Source of the DNA: Archangium lipolyticum
Lineage (GTDB): Bacteria > Myxococcota > Myxococcia > Myxococcales > Myxococcaceae
Direction: 5' to 3'
DNA: 64,000 nt
Assembly (NCBI RefSeq): GCF_024623785.1
Contig: NZ_JANKBZ010000008.1
Location: 62,001 to 126,000, forward strand
How positions within the stretch are numbered: the first letter of the stretch is position 1; the number at the start of each line of letters is the position of its first letter. The notes below the pieces were generated by a model. That model saw only the letters and a program-made list of their open reading frames with translations, had not been told where the DNA came from and did no database searches. Below, in pieces: positions 37,193-47,045 of the stretch. A program made the position numbers and the translations under genes.

Positions 37193-39559
37193 TTGAGCAC
37201 GTCGCGCCTCCCAGCCCTCCTGCTCGCGGCGGCCACCTTCGCGGCCCCGGGGCCCGCTCGCGCCAAGGAGACTCCGCCCGCCCCCGGCCCATCCGCCGCC
37301 GAGCTGTCCGCGCGGCTGGAGCGGGTCTCCGGACAGGTCGGAGCGGCCGAGAAGGAGCTCCGCTTCGTCGAGGCGCAGTACACCGAGCGTCCCGAGCAGA
37401 GCGAGGACGAGGTCCGCCTGCGGCGCTTCTCCGACGGAGAGCTCCAGTACCTGATGAGCGACTGGGGCGCCGCGTCGGTGCTCTTCTACGACCTGGTGGG
37501 CGACCCGAAGTTCCGCGCCCACGAGCGCTACCCGGACGCGCTCTTCTACCTGGCGGACTCGCTCTACCAGCAGAAGAACTACATCGCCGCGCGCATCTAC
37601 CTGCGCGAGCTGCTCTCCCTGAAGGACACCCGCCGCTACCGGGACGCGCTCACGCGCTACCTGGAGATCGCCGGCAGGCTCAATCAGTTCACGGGGCTCG
37701 ACGTGCACATCCAGAAGGCGCGGAGCCTGTCCGGTGGGCAGATGCCGCCGGAGCTGGAGTACGTCTACGCCAAGTGGCTCTTCAAGCGGACGGACCTGCC
37801 GGACAAGGAGCGGCGAGAGCGGACCCGCGCCATCTTCCAGTCGCTGGCCAGCACGCCCGGCGGGCGCTTCCAGAAGCAGAGCGCGTACTTCCTCGGCGTG
37901 CTGTCCGTGCAGGAGGGTGACTACGCGGGCGCCGTGGAGCACTTCCGTCCCCTGGTCTCCGCGACGCCGGAGGCGCCGGAGCTCGCCGGGCTCGAGGACC
38001 TGGCCAACCTCTCCCTGGGACGGCTCCTCTACGAGCTGGGCCGCCATGACGAGGCGCTCGACCATTACTCGCGGATCTCCCGCCAGAGCGAGTCCTTCGT
38101 CGAGTCGCTCTACGAGATCGCCTGGGTCCACGTGAAGAAGGGGGACTTCGAGAAGGCGAAGAACGCCATCGACATCCTCCTGCTGGTGTCGCCCGACGGC
38201 GCGCTCGCGCCCGACGCCCGCCTCCTCCAGGGCAACCTTCAGCTCAAGATGCGCAAGTACGAGGAGGCCACCTCCGCGTACGAGGACGTCATCAGCACCT
38301 ACAAGCCGGTGCGAGACCAGGTGGACGCGCTGCTGAGGGTGAACCAGGATCCCATCGCGTACTTCGACAACCTGCTGGCGAACAACGAGCGCACGTTGGA
38401 CGTCACCATGCTGCTGCCCCCGCTGGCGCTGAAGTCCGCCACCACCCAGAAGGAAGTGGCGGACGCGGTGCGGATGGTGAAGGACGTCGACACCAGCCGC
38501 CAGGGAGTGGACGACTCGCGCGCCATCGCCGTGCGCATCCTCCAGGCGCTCGACGAGCGCGGCCTCCAGGTGTTCCCCGTGCTGCAGGAGGGCTACCTCC
38601 GGGCGGAGGCGGTGGACAGCGCGCTCGCGAGGGCGGAGCAGCTCCTGGTGCAGGTGGAGGCCGACGTGCTGCACAGCCGCCTCACCCCCGAGGAGCACAC
38701 CGCCCTGGAGGGCGTGCGCCAGGAGCGGGAGGCCCTGCGCGCCCGCTTCGCCAGCCTCCCCGCCAGCCAGGAGGAGCTCGAGGCGCGGCGCGAGCGGTTG
38801 CAGACCCAGGTGGACGAGCTGGACCGCGAGGCCTTCCGGCTGGGCCATGAGCTGCAGAGCATGACGGCCATCTCCGCCGCGGTGCGCAAGTGGGTGCAGG
38901 ACACGCGCGAGCAGCGCAGCGCCACCCCCGAGGAGGAGAAGGCGTTCCTCGACCAGCTCCGCCAGGAGGAGGAGACGGTGACGGTGCTCCTGGACGAGGT
39001 GCGGCAACTGCGCTCGCGCCTGGCCGACGAGCGCAACTCCGCCACTGCCTTCGTCTCGGGTGAGGGAGTCATCCGCGCGAAGTACCGCGAGACGCTCGAG
39101 CGGGAGCACGCGTTGCTGAGGGCCGCCGAGGACCGGCTGTCCGGGGACGACGCGGAGCTGGTGCGGCACACCCACGAGGTGCGCCAGCGCTCCGAGGCCC
39201 TGCGCGCCCGGGTGGAGCTGGCCCGGCAGGTGCTGCGCGCCCAGGTGGAGCGGCGTGGCAAGGTCATCCGGGACAAGGTGCTGGCCGAGCAGCAGCTCCT
39301 GCAGGGCTACGACCAGGAGGTGGCCAGCATGTCCGGCGACGCGCGCAACATGGTGGGCCGCATCGCCTACGAGAGCTTCCAGAAGGTGCGCCAGCAGTTC
39401 TATGACCTCGTCCTCAAGGCGGACGTGGGACTGGTGGACGTGGCCTTCACGCGCAAGCAGGACAAGACGACGGAGATGCAGAAGCTGTCCGCGCAGCAGA
39501 GCGAGGAGCTGCGCGCCCTGGAGAAGGAATTCGAGGGAGTCCGCGAGGACGCCAACTAG
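37193..39559 (+). CDS. large exported TPR/coiled-coil protein
   Basis: 788 residues if started at TTG 37193, which gives a clean signal peptide (STSRLPALLLAAATF...ARA) and follows the previous stop by ten bases; an ATG at 37112 would overlap the upstream gene and add an arginine/proline leader. TPR-like repeats fill about 80-420 (YPDALFYLADSLYQQKNY; DYAGAVEHFRPLV; RHDEALDHYSRI), and long coiled-coil helices the C-terminal half (LEARRERLQTQVDELDREAF). Predicted periplasmic scaffold, resembling the large TPR components of Glt/Nfs envelope complexes; orthology is inferred. Confidence 0.8.
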   Translation: MSTSRLPALLLAAATFAAPGPARAKETPPAPGPSAAELSARLERVSGQVGAAEKELRFVEAQYTERPEQSEDEVRLRRFSDGELQYLMSDWGAASVLFYDLVGDPKFRAHERYPDALFYLADSLYQQKNYIAARIYLRELLSLKDTRRYRDALTRYLEIAGRLNQFTGLDVHIQKARSLSGGQMPPELEYVYAKWLFKRTDLPDKERRERTRAIFQSLASTPGGRFQKQSAYFLGVLSVQEGDYAGAVEHFRPLVSATPEAPELAGLEDLANLSLGRLLYELGRHDEALDHYSRISRQSESFVESLYEIAWVHVKKGDFEKAKNAIDILLLVSPDGALAPDARLLQGNLQLKMRKYEEATSAYEDVISTYKPVRDQVDALLRVNQDPIAYFDNLLANNERTLDVTMLLPPLALKSATTQKEVADAVRMVKDVDTSRQGVDDSRAIAVRILQALDERGLQVFPVLQEGYLRAEAVDSALARAEQLLVQVEADVLHSRLTPEEHTALEGVRQEREALRARFASLPASQEELEARRERLQTQVDELDREAFRLGHELQSMTAISAAVRKWVQDTREQRSATPEEEKAFLDQLRQEEETVTVLLDEVRQLRSRLADERNSATAFVSGEGVIRAKYRETLEREHALLRAAEDRLSGDDAELVRHTHEVRQRSEALRARVELARQVLRAQVERRGKVIRDKVLAEQQLLQGYDQEVASMSGDARNMVGRIAYESFQKVRQQFYDLVLKADVGLVDVAFTRKQDKTTEMQKLSAQQSEELRALEKEFEGVREDAN

Positions 39560-39560
39560 A

Positions 39561-42500
39561 ATGCGACGCCCCCTGCTGCTCACCCTGCTGACGCTGGCCA
39601 CCGCGCGTGCCGCCGCGCAGGACGCGGCACGTCCGGAGTCCGCCGCGCGGGCCCCGGCCCCGGAGCAGCCACGGGCACGCTCACGCTTCGAGGGCCTGGG
39701 CCGCACGCCCGAGCAGGAGAAGCTGTTGGAGGAGCTGAGCGAGGCCGTCCAGCGCTACGAGGAGGAGTCGCGCGCGTTCCGGCAGGAGGTGCAGCAGCTC
39801 ATCGAGCGCAAGTACCAGCAGAAGCGCGACCAGGTGTCGAAGTCGTACGAGAAGGCCATCTCCGAGCTGGAGACGCAGCAGCGCCAGGATCGGCAGGAGG
39901 CCATCGCGCGCTTCGAGGAGTTCCTCCGGCGCTACCCCGACGAGCCGCGCTACACGCCGGACGTGATGTTCCGCCTGGCGGAGCTGTACTTCGAGCGCAC
40001 CAGCGACACGCAGATGCTGGCCCAGCGCCAGCAGACGGAGCTGCTGAACAGCCTCCCCGAGGGGGCCGAGCCTCCTCCCGAGCCCAAGGCGGACTTCAGC
40101 CCCTCCATCGACCTCTACCGGCAGCTCCTCTCCCGCTTCCCGGACTACCGGCTCAACGACAGCACCTGGTACCTGCTCGGCTACTGCCTGGCGGAGCAGG
40201 GCTCCTTCGAGGAGAGCCTCGCCGCCTATCAGCAGCTCATCGCCCGCTACCCCACCAGCCGCTTCACCACCGATGCCTGGGTGCGCATTGGCGAGTACTA
40301 CTTCGACGCCTACAGCGAGCCGGACGCGCTCGCCAAGGCGGCGGCGGCCTACGAGCAGGCCATCAAGAACACCTCGCACTCGCTCTACGACAGGGCCCTC
40401 TACAAGCTGGGGTGGACGTACTACCGCATGGACCGCTTCGACGAGGCGGTCACCCGCTTCGTCGCGCTGGTGGATTTCTACGAGGCCCAGAGCGCCGCCA
40501 AGGGCGACGAGGCGAACGGTGGAGATCTGCGCAAGGAAGCGCTCCAGTACACCGCCATCTCCTTCGCCGACGAGACGTGGGGTGGCCTCGACAAGGCCCA
40601 GGCGTTCTTCGCGAGGCTCGGCCCCCGGCCCTATGAAGCCGAGGTGTACCGCCGTCTGGGCGACGTCTACTTCGACCAGACCCACCACGACGCGGCCATC
40701 GCGGCCTACCGGCTCGTGTTGCAGAAGGACCCGCTCGCGCCGGACGCGCCGCTGGTCCACCAGAAGATCGTCCAGGCCTACCAGCGCGACCGCAAGCTGA
40801 CGGAGGCCACCGCCGAGTCCCAGAAGCTCTCCGAGCTCTACGCACCCGGCTCCGAGTGGTACCAGAAGCACCAGAACGAGCCGGATGTGCTGGCCGCCGC
40901 GGACGACCTCGCCGAGAAGAGCCTCACCGCCAGCGCCCTCTACCACCACGAGCAGGCTCGGGTGTTCAAGAAGGAGGGCAGGTTCGACGAGGCCACCGCG
41001 AGCTACAAGACGGCCGCCATCGCCTACGGCAAGTACCTGCAGCGCTTCCCGCGCAGCAAGAACGCCTACGAGATGGAGTTCTACTACGCCGACTGCCTCT
41101 ACTACTCGCTCCAGTTCGGCGAGGCGGCGAAGCACTACGAGGCCGTGCGCGACTCGACCCTGGGCAGGAAGTACTTCGCCGACTCGACCCAGAGCGCGGT
41201 GTTCGCCTGGCAGAAGCAGCTCGAGGCGGACATCAAGGCCGGCAAGCAGTCTCCACGCCCCACGCTGCTCTCCAGGGATCGCCCCGAGGGCCAGAAGGTG
41301 CAGCCCTCGCCGCTCTCCGACCTGGAAGCGAAGCTGGTGGCCGCCTCGGACGTATACGTGGCGAAGCTGCCGAAGGACGAGCCCGCCCCCAAGGTCGCCT
41401 ACACGGCGGCGGAGCTGTACTACGCCCACGACGACTTCCCCGAGGCGCGCCGGCGCTTCGAGGCCATCATCCAGACGTACCCCCAGCATGAGGTGGCCCG
41501 CTCCTCCACCAACCTCATCGTGGAGACCTTCCTCATCGACAAGGACTGGAGGGGCCTCGAGGAGGTCAGTGGCAAGCTCGCCGACAACAAGGGCACCATC
41601 GACCCCAACAGCGACATCCACAAGGAGCTGGTCGGCCACAAACTCTCCGGCCGCTTCAAGCTCGCCGACCAGTTGCTCGCCGAGGGCAAGTACGAGGAGG
41701 CCGCCGCCAAGTACATCCAGCTCGTGGACGAGGCCCCCCAACACGAGTTCGCCGACAAGGCCCTCAACAACGCCGCCGTGGCCTACGAGAAGACGCGCCG
41801 CTTCGACTCGGCCCTCAAGCTGTACGAGCGCGTCTTCCGCGAGTACCCCTCCTCGTCCCTGGCCTCTGGAGCGCTCTTCCGCGTGGCGGTGAACGCGGAG
41901 AGCTCGTACGACTTCGACAAGGCGGTGACCAGCTACCAGAAGCTGGTGAAGGACTACCCCGCCTCGAAGGACCGCGAGGCCGCGCTCTACAACGCCGCGC
42001 GCCTGCTCGAGGGCCAGCAGCGCTACACCGAGGCCGCCGCCGCCTTCCAGCGCTACGCCGAGCTCTTCCCCAACGCCGAGGACGCCCCGCGCAACCAGTT
42101 CCAGGCCGCCATCGTCCTGGAGAAGCAGGAGGACTGGAAGGGGGAGATCCGCGTGCTGGAGGCCTTCGTCCGCAAGTTCTCCTCGCGGCCCGCCCAGGTG
42201 GAGCTCGTGGTGGACGCCAGGCGCCGCATGGGCAACGCGTGGATGAAGCTGAAGAACGAGAAGGAGGCCCTGCGCGCCTACGAGTCCGCCGCCTCCGAGT
42301 TCGACCGCCGCAAGCTCCAACCGGAGGCCCAACCGCTCGCCGCGGACGCCGCCGCCTACAGCCGGTTCCAGATCGCCGAGGCCGAGTTCCGCAAGTTCGA
42401 CAAGCTCAAGATCGGTGGCAGCGGCAAGGCGCTGGAGCGCAGCTTCGCCGCCAAGAAGGCCGCGGCGAAATCCGTCACCGAGGTCTACACACGCGTCATC

Positions 42501-42914
42501 CCCTACAAGACCGCCGAGTGGACGCTCGCCGCGTTCTATCGCCAGGGCGATACGCTGGAACGCTTCGCCAACACCATGATCGAGACCCCCGTCCCGCCCG
42601 AGGTGAAGCGGCTCGGCGATGAGGCGGTGGCGGTCTACCAGGACGGGCTCGCGCAGGAGACGTCGGTGCTGCAGGACAAGGCCGTCGAGCGCTACGCCGG
42701 TACCCTCGAGCAAGCACGCAACTTCCGCATCTCCAACGAGTGGACGAAGAAGACGCTCGAGGCACTCAACCGCTTCCGGCCCACCGAGTACCCGGTGCTC
42801 AAGGAGGCGAAGAACGCCATCTCCTCGGAGCCGCTCTATCCCGAGGGCCTGTTGGACGGTCCAGGCAACACCCCACGGGCGCAGCAGCCGGTATCAGAGG
42901 AAGGTGCGAAATGA
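39561..42914 (+). CDS. very large exported TPR protein (GltD/AgmU-like)
   Basis: 1117 residues from ATG 39561, one base after the preceding TAG. Signal peptide (MRRPLLLTLLTLATARAAAQ). A coiled-coil (about 50-115) is followed by many TPR/YbgF-like units (YRQLLSRFPDYRLNDSTWYLLG, YQQLIARYPTSRFTTDAW, YQKLVKDYPASKDREAALYN). Size and design resemble AgmU/GltD, the periplasmic TPR protein of the gliding complex. Coupled by ATGA overlap to the TPR lipoprotein downstream. Probably a multivalent periplasmic scaffold; exact family assignment is inference. Confidence 0.82.
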   Translation: MRRPLLLTLLTLATARAAAQDAARPESAARAPAPEQPRARSRFEGLGRTPEQEKLLEELSEAVQRYEEESRAFRQEVQQLIERKYQQKRDQVSKSYEKAISELETQQRQDRQEAIARFEEFLRRYPDEPRYTPDVMFRLAELYFERTSDTQMLAQRQQTELLNSLPEGAEPPPEPKADFSPSIDLYRQLLSRFPDYRLNDSTWYLLGYCLAEQGSFEESLAAYQQLIARYPTSRFTTDAWVRIGEYYFDAYSEPDALAKAAAAYEQAIKNTSHSLYDRALYKLGWTYYRMDRFDEAVTRFVALVDFYEAQSAAKGDEANGGDLRKEALQYTAISFADETWGGLDKAQAFFARLGPRPYEAEVYRRLGDVYFDQTHHDAAIAAYRLVLQKDPLAPDAPLVHQKIVQAYQRDRKLTEATAESQKLSELYAPGSEWYQKHQNEPDVLAAADDLAEKSLTASALYHHEQARVFKKEGRFDEATASYKTAAIAYGKYLQRFPRSKNAYEMEFYYADCLYYSLQFGEAAKHYEAVRDSTLGRKYFADSTQSAVFAWQKQLEADIKAGKQSPRPTLLSRDRPEGQKVQPSPLSDLEAKLVAASDVYVAKLPKDEPAPKVAYTAAELYYAHDDFPEARRRFEAIIQTYPQHEVARSSTNLIVETFLIDKDWRGLEEVSGKLADNKGTIDPNSDIHKELVGHKLSGRFKLADQLLAEGKYEEAAAKYIQLVDEAPQHEFADKALNNAAVAYEKTRRFDSALKLYERVFREYPSSSLASGALFRVAVNAESSYDFDKAVTSYQKLVKDYPASKDREAALYNAARLLEGQQRYTEAAAAFQRYAELFPNAEDAPRNQFQAAIVLEKQEDWKGEIRVLEAFVRKFSSRPAQVELVVDARRRMGNAWMKLKNEKEALRAYESAASEFDRRKLQPEAQPLAADAAAYSRFQIAEAEFRKFDKLKIGGSGKALERSFAAKKAAAKSVTEVYTRVIPYKTAEWTLAAFYRQGDTLERFANTMIETPVPPEVKRLGDEAVAVYQDGLAQETSVLQDKAVERYAGTLEQARNFRISNEWTKKTLEALNRFRPTEYPVLKEAKNAISSEPLYPEGLLDGPGNTPRAQQPVSEEGAK

Positions 42915-44272
42915 AGATGCGCCGACTGCTCGTTCCCGGCCTCCTCCTGCTCGCCTCCGCCTGCGCCACCACGCCCGATGTGGGCCCGGACACGAAGGCC
43001 CCCTCCCCAGCCGGTGAGTCCAGCAAGCAGACCGCTCCGGCTCCGGACCGGAAGGCAACCCCTCCCGCCGCCGACCTGCTGTCCGTGGCCCAGCGTGGCG
43101 AGCTGAACACCGCCGAGTCCGCGATGAAGACGAAGGCGGACCGGCAACCGAAGGACGCCACCGCGTGGACGAACCTCGGCATTGTCCAGGAGCGTCTGGG
43201 CAAGAGCGACGAGGCCGAGCGCGCCTACCGTCAGGCCCTGGCGCTGAAGCCGGAGCAGCAGGCCGCCTGGGACAACCTCACCCGCCTCCAGTGCCGCACC
43301 GGCCGCGCTGCCCAGGCCGAGGCGCAGCTCCGTGAGCAGCTCCAGGCGAAGCCCGATGCCATCGCCCCGCACATCGCGCTCGTGCAGGCACTGTTGTGCC
43401 AGAAGAAGCTCGACGCGGCCGCCACAGAGGCCAAGCGCGTCCTCAAGGCGGACGAGCGCAACGTGCGCGCCATGCAGTTGCTCGCCCAGGTGTACTACCG
43501 CGAGCGCAAGTACGAGCTGGCCAGGATGGTGCTGAACAACGCCCGGGAGATCGCCCCGGACGATCCCGCCACGCACAATGCCCTCGGGTTGGTGCTCCTC
43601 GGGCTCAAGGCGAAGCCCGCCGCCCTGGAGTCCTTCAAGAAGGCCTCGGAGCTGAAGCCGGACTTCGCCGAGGCGCGCAACAACCTCGGCGCCCTGCTCA
43701 ACGAGGCCCAGGACTACCCCGCCGCCATCCAGGAGTTGGAGGCCGCCGTCCAGGCCGCGCCCGACTTCGTCTCCGCCCGGCTCAACCTCGGCAACGCATT
43801 GCGCGGCCAGGGAGACTTCGCCCGTGCGCTCGCCGAGTACCAACAGGTGCTCCGCCTCGCGCCGGACCTGCCGGACACCTACTTCAACCTCGCCATCCTC
43901 CACCTCGACGCCGAGCCGCAGGACCTGGACGCCATCGTCCGGCTCCAGACCGCCCTCACCTTCTTCGACCAGTACCGCTCGAAGGGCGGCCAGGACGAGC
44001 GCGTGGAGGATTACGTCAAGGAGGCCAGGAAGGGCATCACGCGGGAGGAGAAGCGGCGCGAGCGCGAGAAGCAGAACCAACTCCGCAAGGCCCAGAAGGC
44101 AGAGGAGGAGAAGAAGAAGGCCGCCGAGGCCCAGGCGAATACCGAGCCTCCGTCCAAGGCCGACACTCCGGCACCCGATTCCGCCCAGTCTCCTACACCT
44201 GCCCCCAAGAAGCGCACGCCCCCTGCCCGTCCGGCCCCGGGCTCGGGTACAGTGGCCGACGACAAGAAGTGA
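42911..44272 (+). CDS. TPR lipoprotein (GltE/AglT-like)
   Basis: 453 residues. ATG overlaps the TGA of the upstream TPR gene. Lipobox SAC (LLLLASAC, Cys about 18), then a low-complexity stretch and canonical TPR units (about 60-350; AWTNLGIVQERLGKSDEAERAYRQALALKPEQ type). A charged Lys/Glu coiled coil follows (REEKRREREKQNQLRKAQ) and a Pro tail. Architecture matches AglT/GltE, an outer-membrane TPR lipoprotein. Likely anchors the large TPR proteins to the outer membrane. Confidence 0.85.
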   Translation: MKMRRLLVPGLLLLASACATTPDVGPDTKAPSPAGESSKQTAPAPDRKATPPAADLLSVAQRGELNTAESAMKTKADRQPKDATAWTNLGIVQERLGKSDEAERAYRQALALKPEQQAAWDNLTRLQCRTGRAAQAEAQLREQLQAKPDAIAPHIALVQALLCQKKLDAAATEAKRVLKADERNVRAMQLLAQVYYRERKYELARMVLNNAREIAPDDPATHNALGLVLLGLKAKPAALESFKKASELKPDFAEARNNLGALLNEAQDYPAAIQELEAAVQAAPDFVSARLNLGNALRGQGDFARALAEYQQVLRLAPDLPDTYFNLAILHLDAEPQDLDAIVRLQTALTFFDQYRSKGGQDERVEDYVKEARKGITREEKRREREKQNQLRKAQKAEEEKKKAAEAQANTEPPSKADTPAPDSAQSPTPAPKKRTPPARPAPGSGTVADDKK

Positions 44273-44280
44273 GCCCGCCC

Positions 44281-44547
44281 ATGCGCCCAGCCCTCGCCCT
44301 GCTGCTGCTGCTCGCCTCCGCGCCCGTGCTGGCGCAGGAACCGGCCGCCTCTGGCTCCGAGTCCAAGGACAAGGAGACCAAGAAGAAGAAGGTCATCCGC
44401 CTGGACGCCATCACCGTCGAGGGCCGCATCCAGAAACCCCAGGCCTTCTACGTCCTCCCTCGCGGCAACCTGAGCTTCGACGAGCTCAACAAGGCCGAGA
44501 GCTTCGTTCCCAAGGTCGTCAAGAGCGTGGAGAAGGAACCTTTCTAG
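44281..44547 (+). CDS. small exported protein in the mgl-linked operon
   Basis: 88 residues. Signal peptide (RPALALLLLLASAPVLAQ), a Lys-rich stretch (DKETKKKKVIRL) and a short conserved-looking core DAITVEGRIQKPQAFYVLPR followed by LSFDELNKAESFVPKVV. Too short for a known domain. It lies between the TPR lipoprotein and the FHA protein, eight and 26 bases from them, so probably a subunit or chaperone of the same complex. Confidence 0.75.
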   Translation: MRPALALLLLLASAPVLAQEPAASGSESKDKETKKKKVIRLDAITVEGRIQKPQAFYVLPRGNLSFDELNKAESFVPKVVKSVEKEPF

Positions 44548-44573
44548 GGTAGGAAGGGTCCCAGAGAAGAAAC

Positions 44574-45926
44574 ATGGCTTCCCCTCAGCAGAGCCGGATC
44601 CTCCGCGTTGGCCTCGTCCAGGATGGGCGCATCCTCGAGGAGCGCCACCTGCGCAAGCCCGGCGACTTCACCGTCGGCCAGGATCCGAAGAACTCCCTCG
44701 TCCTGCCCCTTCCGGACCTGCCGGCCAGCTTCCCCGTCTTCGAGTACAAGGCCAACCAGTACAACCTGGTCTTCACCGACGACATGCAGGGCCGGGTGAA
44801 CCTCGGCTCCTCGGACGTGGACTTCCAGGCGCTGCGCAAGCAGGGCATGGCCATGGAGCGGGCCGACCAGTACGTCCTGCCCCTTCAGGAGAGCGCCCGC
44901 GGAGTCGTTCAGCTCGACAAGGACCTGCGCCTCTTCTTCCAGTTCGTCACGCCTCCACCCGACTCCGAGAAGCCCAAGCTCCCTCCGGACCTCCAGGGTG
45001 GCAGCTGGCGGACCATGGACCGGATGTTCTTCGGCATCCTGGCCGCCTCGCTGCTGCTGCACTTCTCCGGCGCGGCGGTGATCATCGCCTCCGAGCCCCC
45101 GCCCGAGCCCGAGCTCGAGCTGGACCAGTTGGATGATCGCTTCGCCCGCGTGTTCATTCCGCCGCCCAAGCAGGAGGAGCCCAAGAAGCAGGCCACCGAG
45201 ACGGCCCAGGCGGCCCCCGAGAAGAAGCCCGAGAAGCCGAAGGCCACGGAGGAGAAGCCCGCGGAGGCTTCGTCCAAGCCCTCCACCCCGGAGGAGGCCG
45301 CCGCCCGGCGCGCCGAGATGGCGAAGAAGGTGGCCGGCAAGGGCCTGCTGAAGATCCTCGGCTCCTCGGGCGGTGGCGGAGGCGCGTTCTCGGACGTGCT
45401 CGGTGGCAGCACCGGTGGCGGAGACATCGCGTCGGCGCTGGCCGGCGCGGGCGGCGTGGGCATCGCCAACCAGGCCGCGGTGGGCGCCAGTGGCCCGCGC
45501 GGCGGTGTCAGCGGCAGCGTGGCCGACATTGGCGAGCTCGGCACCAAGGGCGGCGGCAAGGTGGACCTGGGCACCAAGAAGGAGGCCGAGGTCTCCGGCC
45601 AGGTCACCAGCGCGACCCCCGAGGTGGACAGCGCCGAGGTGGATCGCGATGCGCTCAATCGCTACATCAAGGCACGCCTCAGCGCCATCCGGAACTGCTA
45701 CGAGAAGGAGCTCAAGCGCAACCCCCAGCTCCGGGGCAAGGTGACGGTGCGCTTCAACATCATGCCTTCCGGGCGCCCCGCGGACATCGAAATCGAGGAA
45801 AACACCCTGGGCAGCGACGCGGTGGGCAGTTGCATCCGCACCGTCGTCCGCAGCTGGGTGTTCCCCTTCAAACCAGATGACGAAGTCTCGGTGGCCTACC
45901 CGTTCCTCTTCTCGCCCGGAGGGTAG
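44574..45926 (+). CDS. FHA-like / TM / AgmX-PglI C-terminal protein (GltG-like)
   Basis: 450 residues. N-terminal about 1-130 reads as an FHA-like beta sandwich (GDFTVGQDPKNSLVLPLPDLP). TM span about 152-173 (FFGILAASLLLHFSGAAVII). A Lys/Glu/Pro linker precedes a Gly-rich segment (LGSSGGGGGAFSDVLGGS). The TonB-like C-terminal domain (about 360-450) has ARLSAIRNCYEKELKRNPQL, GKVTVRFNIMPSGRPADI and SWVFPFKPDDEV. This is the PglI/GltG architecture of the gliding machine, where a cytoplasmic FHA part may read phosphothreonine. Two Ser/Thr kinases are encoded in the same window. Confidence 0.87.
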   Translation: MASPQQSRILRVGLVQDGRILEERHLRKPGDFTVGQDPKNSLVLPLPDLPASFPVFEYKANQYNLVFTDDMQGRVNLGSSDVDFQALRKQGMAMERADQYVLPLQESARGVVQLDKDLRLFFQFVTPPPDSEKPKLPPDLQGGSWRTMDRMFFGILAASLLLHFSGAAVIIASEPPPEPELELDQLDDRFARVFIPPPKQEEPKKQATETAQAAPEKKPEKPKATEEKPAEASSKPSTPEEAAARRAEMAKKVAGKGLLKILGSSGGGGGAFSDVLGGSTGGGDIASALAGAGGVGIANQAAVGASGPRGGVSGSVADIGELGTKGGGKVDLGTKKEAEVSGQVTSATPEVDSAEVDRDALNRYIKARLSAIRNCYEKELKRNPQLRGKVTVRFNIMPSGRPADIEIEENTLGSDAVGSCIRTVVRSWVFPFKPDDEVSVAYPFLFSPGG

Positions 45927-45966
45927 GCTCGGATCGGGCAACCTGCATCCCGGGGGGTCGGGAGAC

Positions 45967-46416
45967 ATGGAAAAGCTGGCCGTCATTTCGTCCTCGCCGC
46001 TGTTCGAGATGCTCTCCAGCACGGAGCTGGCGCATCTGGCCGAGCTGGCCGAGCAGCGGCGCTACACCGCGGGAGAGCTCGTCTTCGAGGAAGGCGAGCT
46101 GGGCGACAGTCTCTACGTCATCGTGCGTGGCGAGGTGGAGGTGGTGCGGCGGGACGGCGGTGGGGTGCCCCGGCCCCTCACGGTGCTCACCGCTCCGGAC
46201 TTCTTCGGGGAGATGAGCCTCATCGACAAGGAGTACCGCTCCGCCACGGTGCGGGCGCGCTCGGAGGCGGTGCTGCTGCGGCTCACCGCCCAGCATCTGT
46301 CCACCTTCCGTCAGAGCCACCGCGACGGCTTCACCTTCGTCGTCATCAACATCGCGCGCATCCTGTCGGCGCGAGTGCGCGAGGCCAATGCCCGGCTCGC
46401 GGCCAGGCAGGCGTGA
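45967..46416 (+). CDS. cyclic-nucleotide-binding-domain protein
   Basis: 149 residues from ATG 45967. A single CNB/CAP-like beta roll: YTAGELVFEEGELGDSLYVIVRGEVEVV, then DFFGEMSLIDKEYRSATVRARSEA with the phosphate-binding cassette GEMSLID...RSATV. The critical Glu and Arg are present, so cAMP or cGMP binding is possible. No DNA-binding helix-turn-helix follows, so it is a stand-alone sensor. It lies inside the mgl-linked run of genes. Confidence 0.87.
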   Translation: MEKLAVISSSPLFEMLSSTELAHLAELAEQRRYTAGELVFEEGELGDSLYVIVRGEVEVVRRDGGGVPRPLTVLTAPDFFGEMSLIDKEYRSATVRARSEAVLLRLTAQHLSTFRQSHRDGFTFVVINIARILSARVREANARLAARQA

Positions 46417-46490
46417 GCGGCTCCGCGTTGACACCCCCGAACCGGCTCTCTAGCGTCGGGTCCGTGCGCTGCGGCCCAGGAGTGAAGGAC

Positions 46491-47045
46491 ATGCGCTACA
46501 TCGGAATGCTGGCGGTGGTGCTCGTGAGCGGGCTGGCGGTGGCCCAGTCCGTCCCCCGTCCCGCGCCCGCCGCCCTGCCCATCCTGGAGAAGGCCAGCGA
46601 CGTGCCGGCTCCGGACAAGCTCAAGCGCAGCACCCAGGCGCTCACCGGCATGCGCGACGTGCTCCGGGACGTGCTGGGCAAGCTCGAGGAGGCCCGGCGC
46701 GCCAAGGACGTGGTGAAGCTCAACTGCGTCAACGAGAAGCTCACTCAAATCAAGGGCTTGCTGCGCATCTCCGAGCAGTCCGACGTGGCGCTCCAGGAGG
46801 CCGTGGCCCGGCAGGAGACCTCCTCCAGCGAGCACGAGTACACCAAGGTGATGATCGCCCAGCAGAAGGTGACCCAGCTGCGCGGCGAGGCCGAGGAGTG
46901 CATCGGGCAGCTGGCCTTCCGCACGGACGAGAACCTGTCGGTGGAGGTGGAGGAGCCCAAGGACCTGCCCGGCGGAGACCCCACCCGGCCGCGCCCCATC
47001 GAAGAGGTCACCATCCGTCCGCCTCCCGCCAGCCCCATCGAATGA
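46491..47045 (+). CDS. exported helical protein, unknown
   Basis: 184 residues from ATG 46491 with signal peptide MRYIGMLAVVLVSGLAVAQ. The body is helical and charged (RDVLRDVLGKLEEARRAKDV, NEKLTQIKGLLRISEQSD), with two Cys (LNCVNEK, AEECIGQL) that could form a disulfide. C-terminal Pro-rich tail. No family recognised. Followed after 120 bases by the beta-barrel gene. Confidence 0.72.
   Translation: MRYIGMLAVVLVSGLAVAQSVPRPAPAALPILEKASDVPAPDKLKRSTQALTGMRDVLRDVLGKLEEARRAKDVVKLNCVNEKLTQIKGLLRISEQSDVALQEAVARQETSSSEHEYTKVMIAQQKVTQLRGEAEECIGQLAFRTDENLSVEVEEPKDLPGGDPTRPRPIEEVTIRPPPASPIE

Noticed and set aside
39681..42713. 1010-codon minus-strand open frame
   Set aside because: Antisense of the large TPR gene; the plus strand has clear TPR periodicity and a signal peptide.
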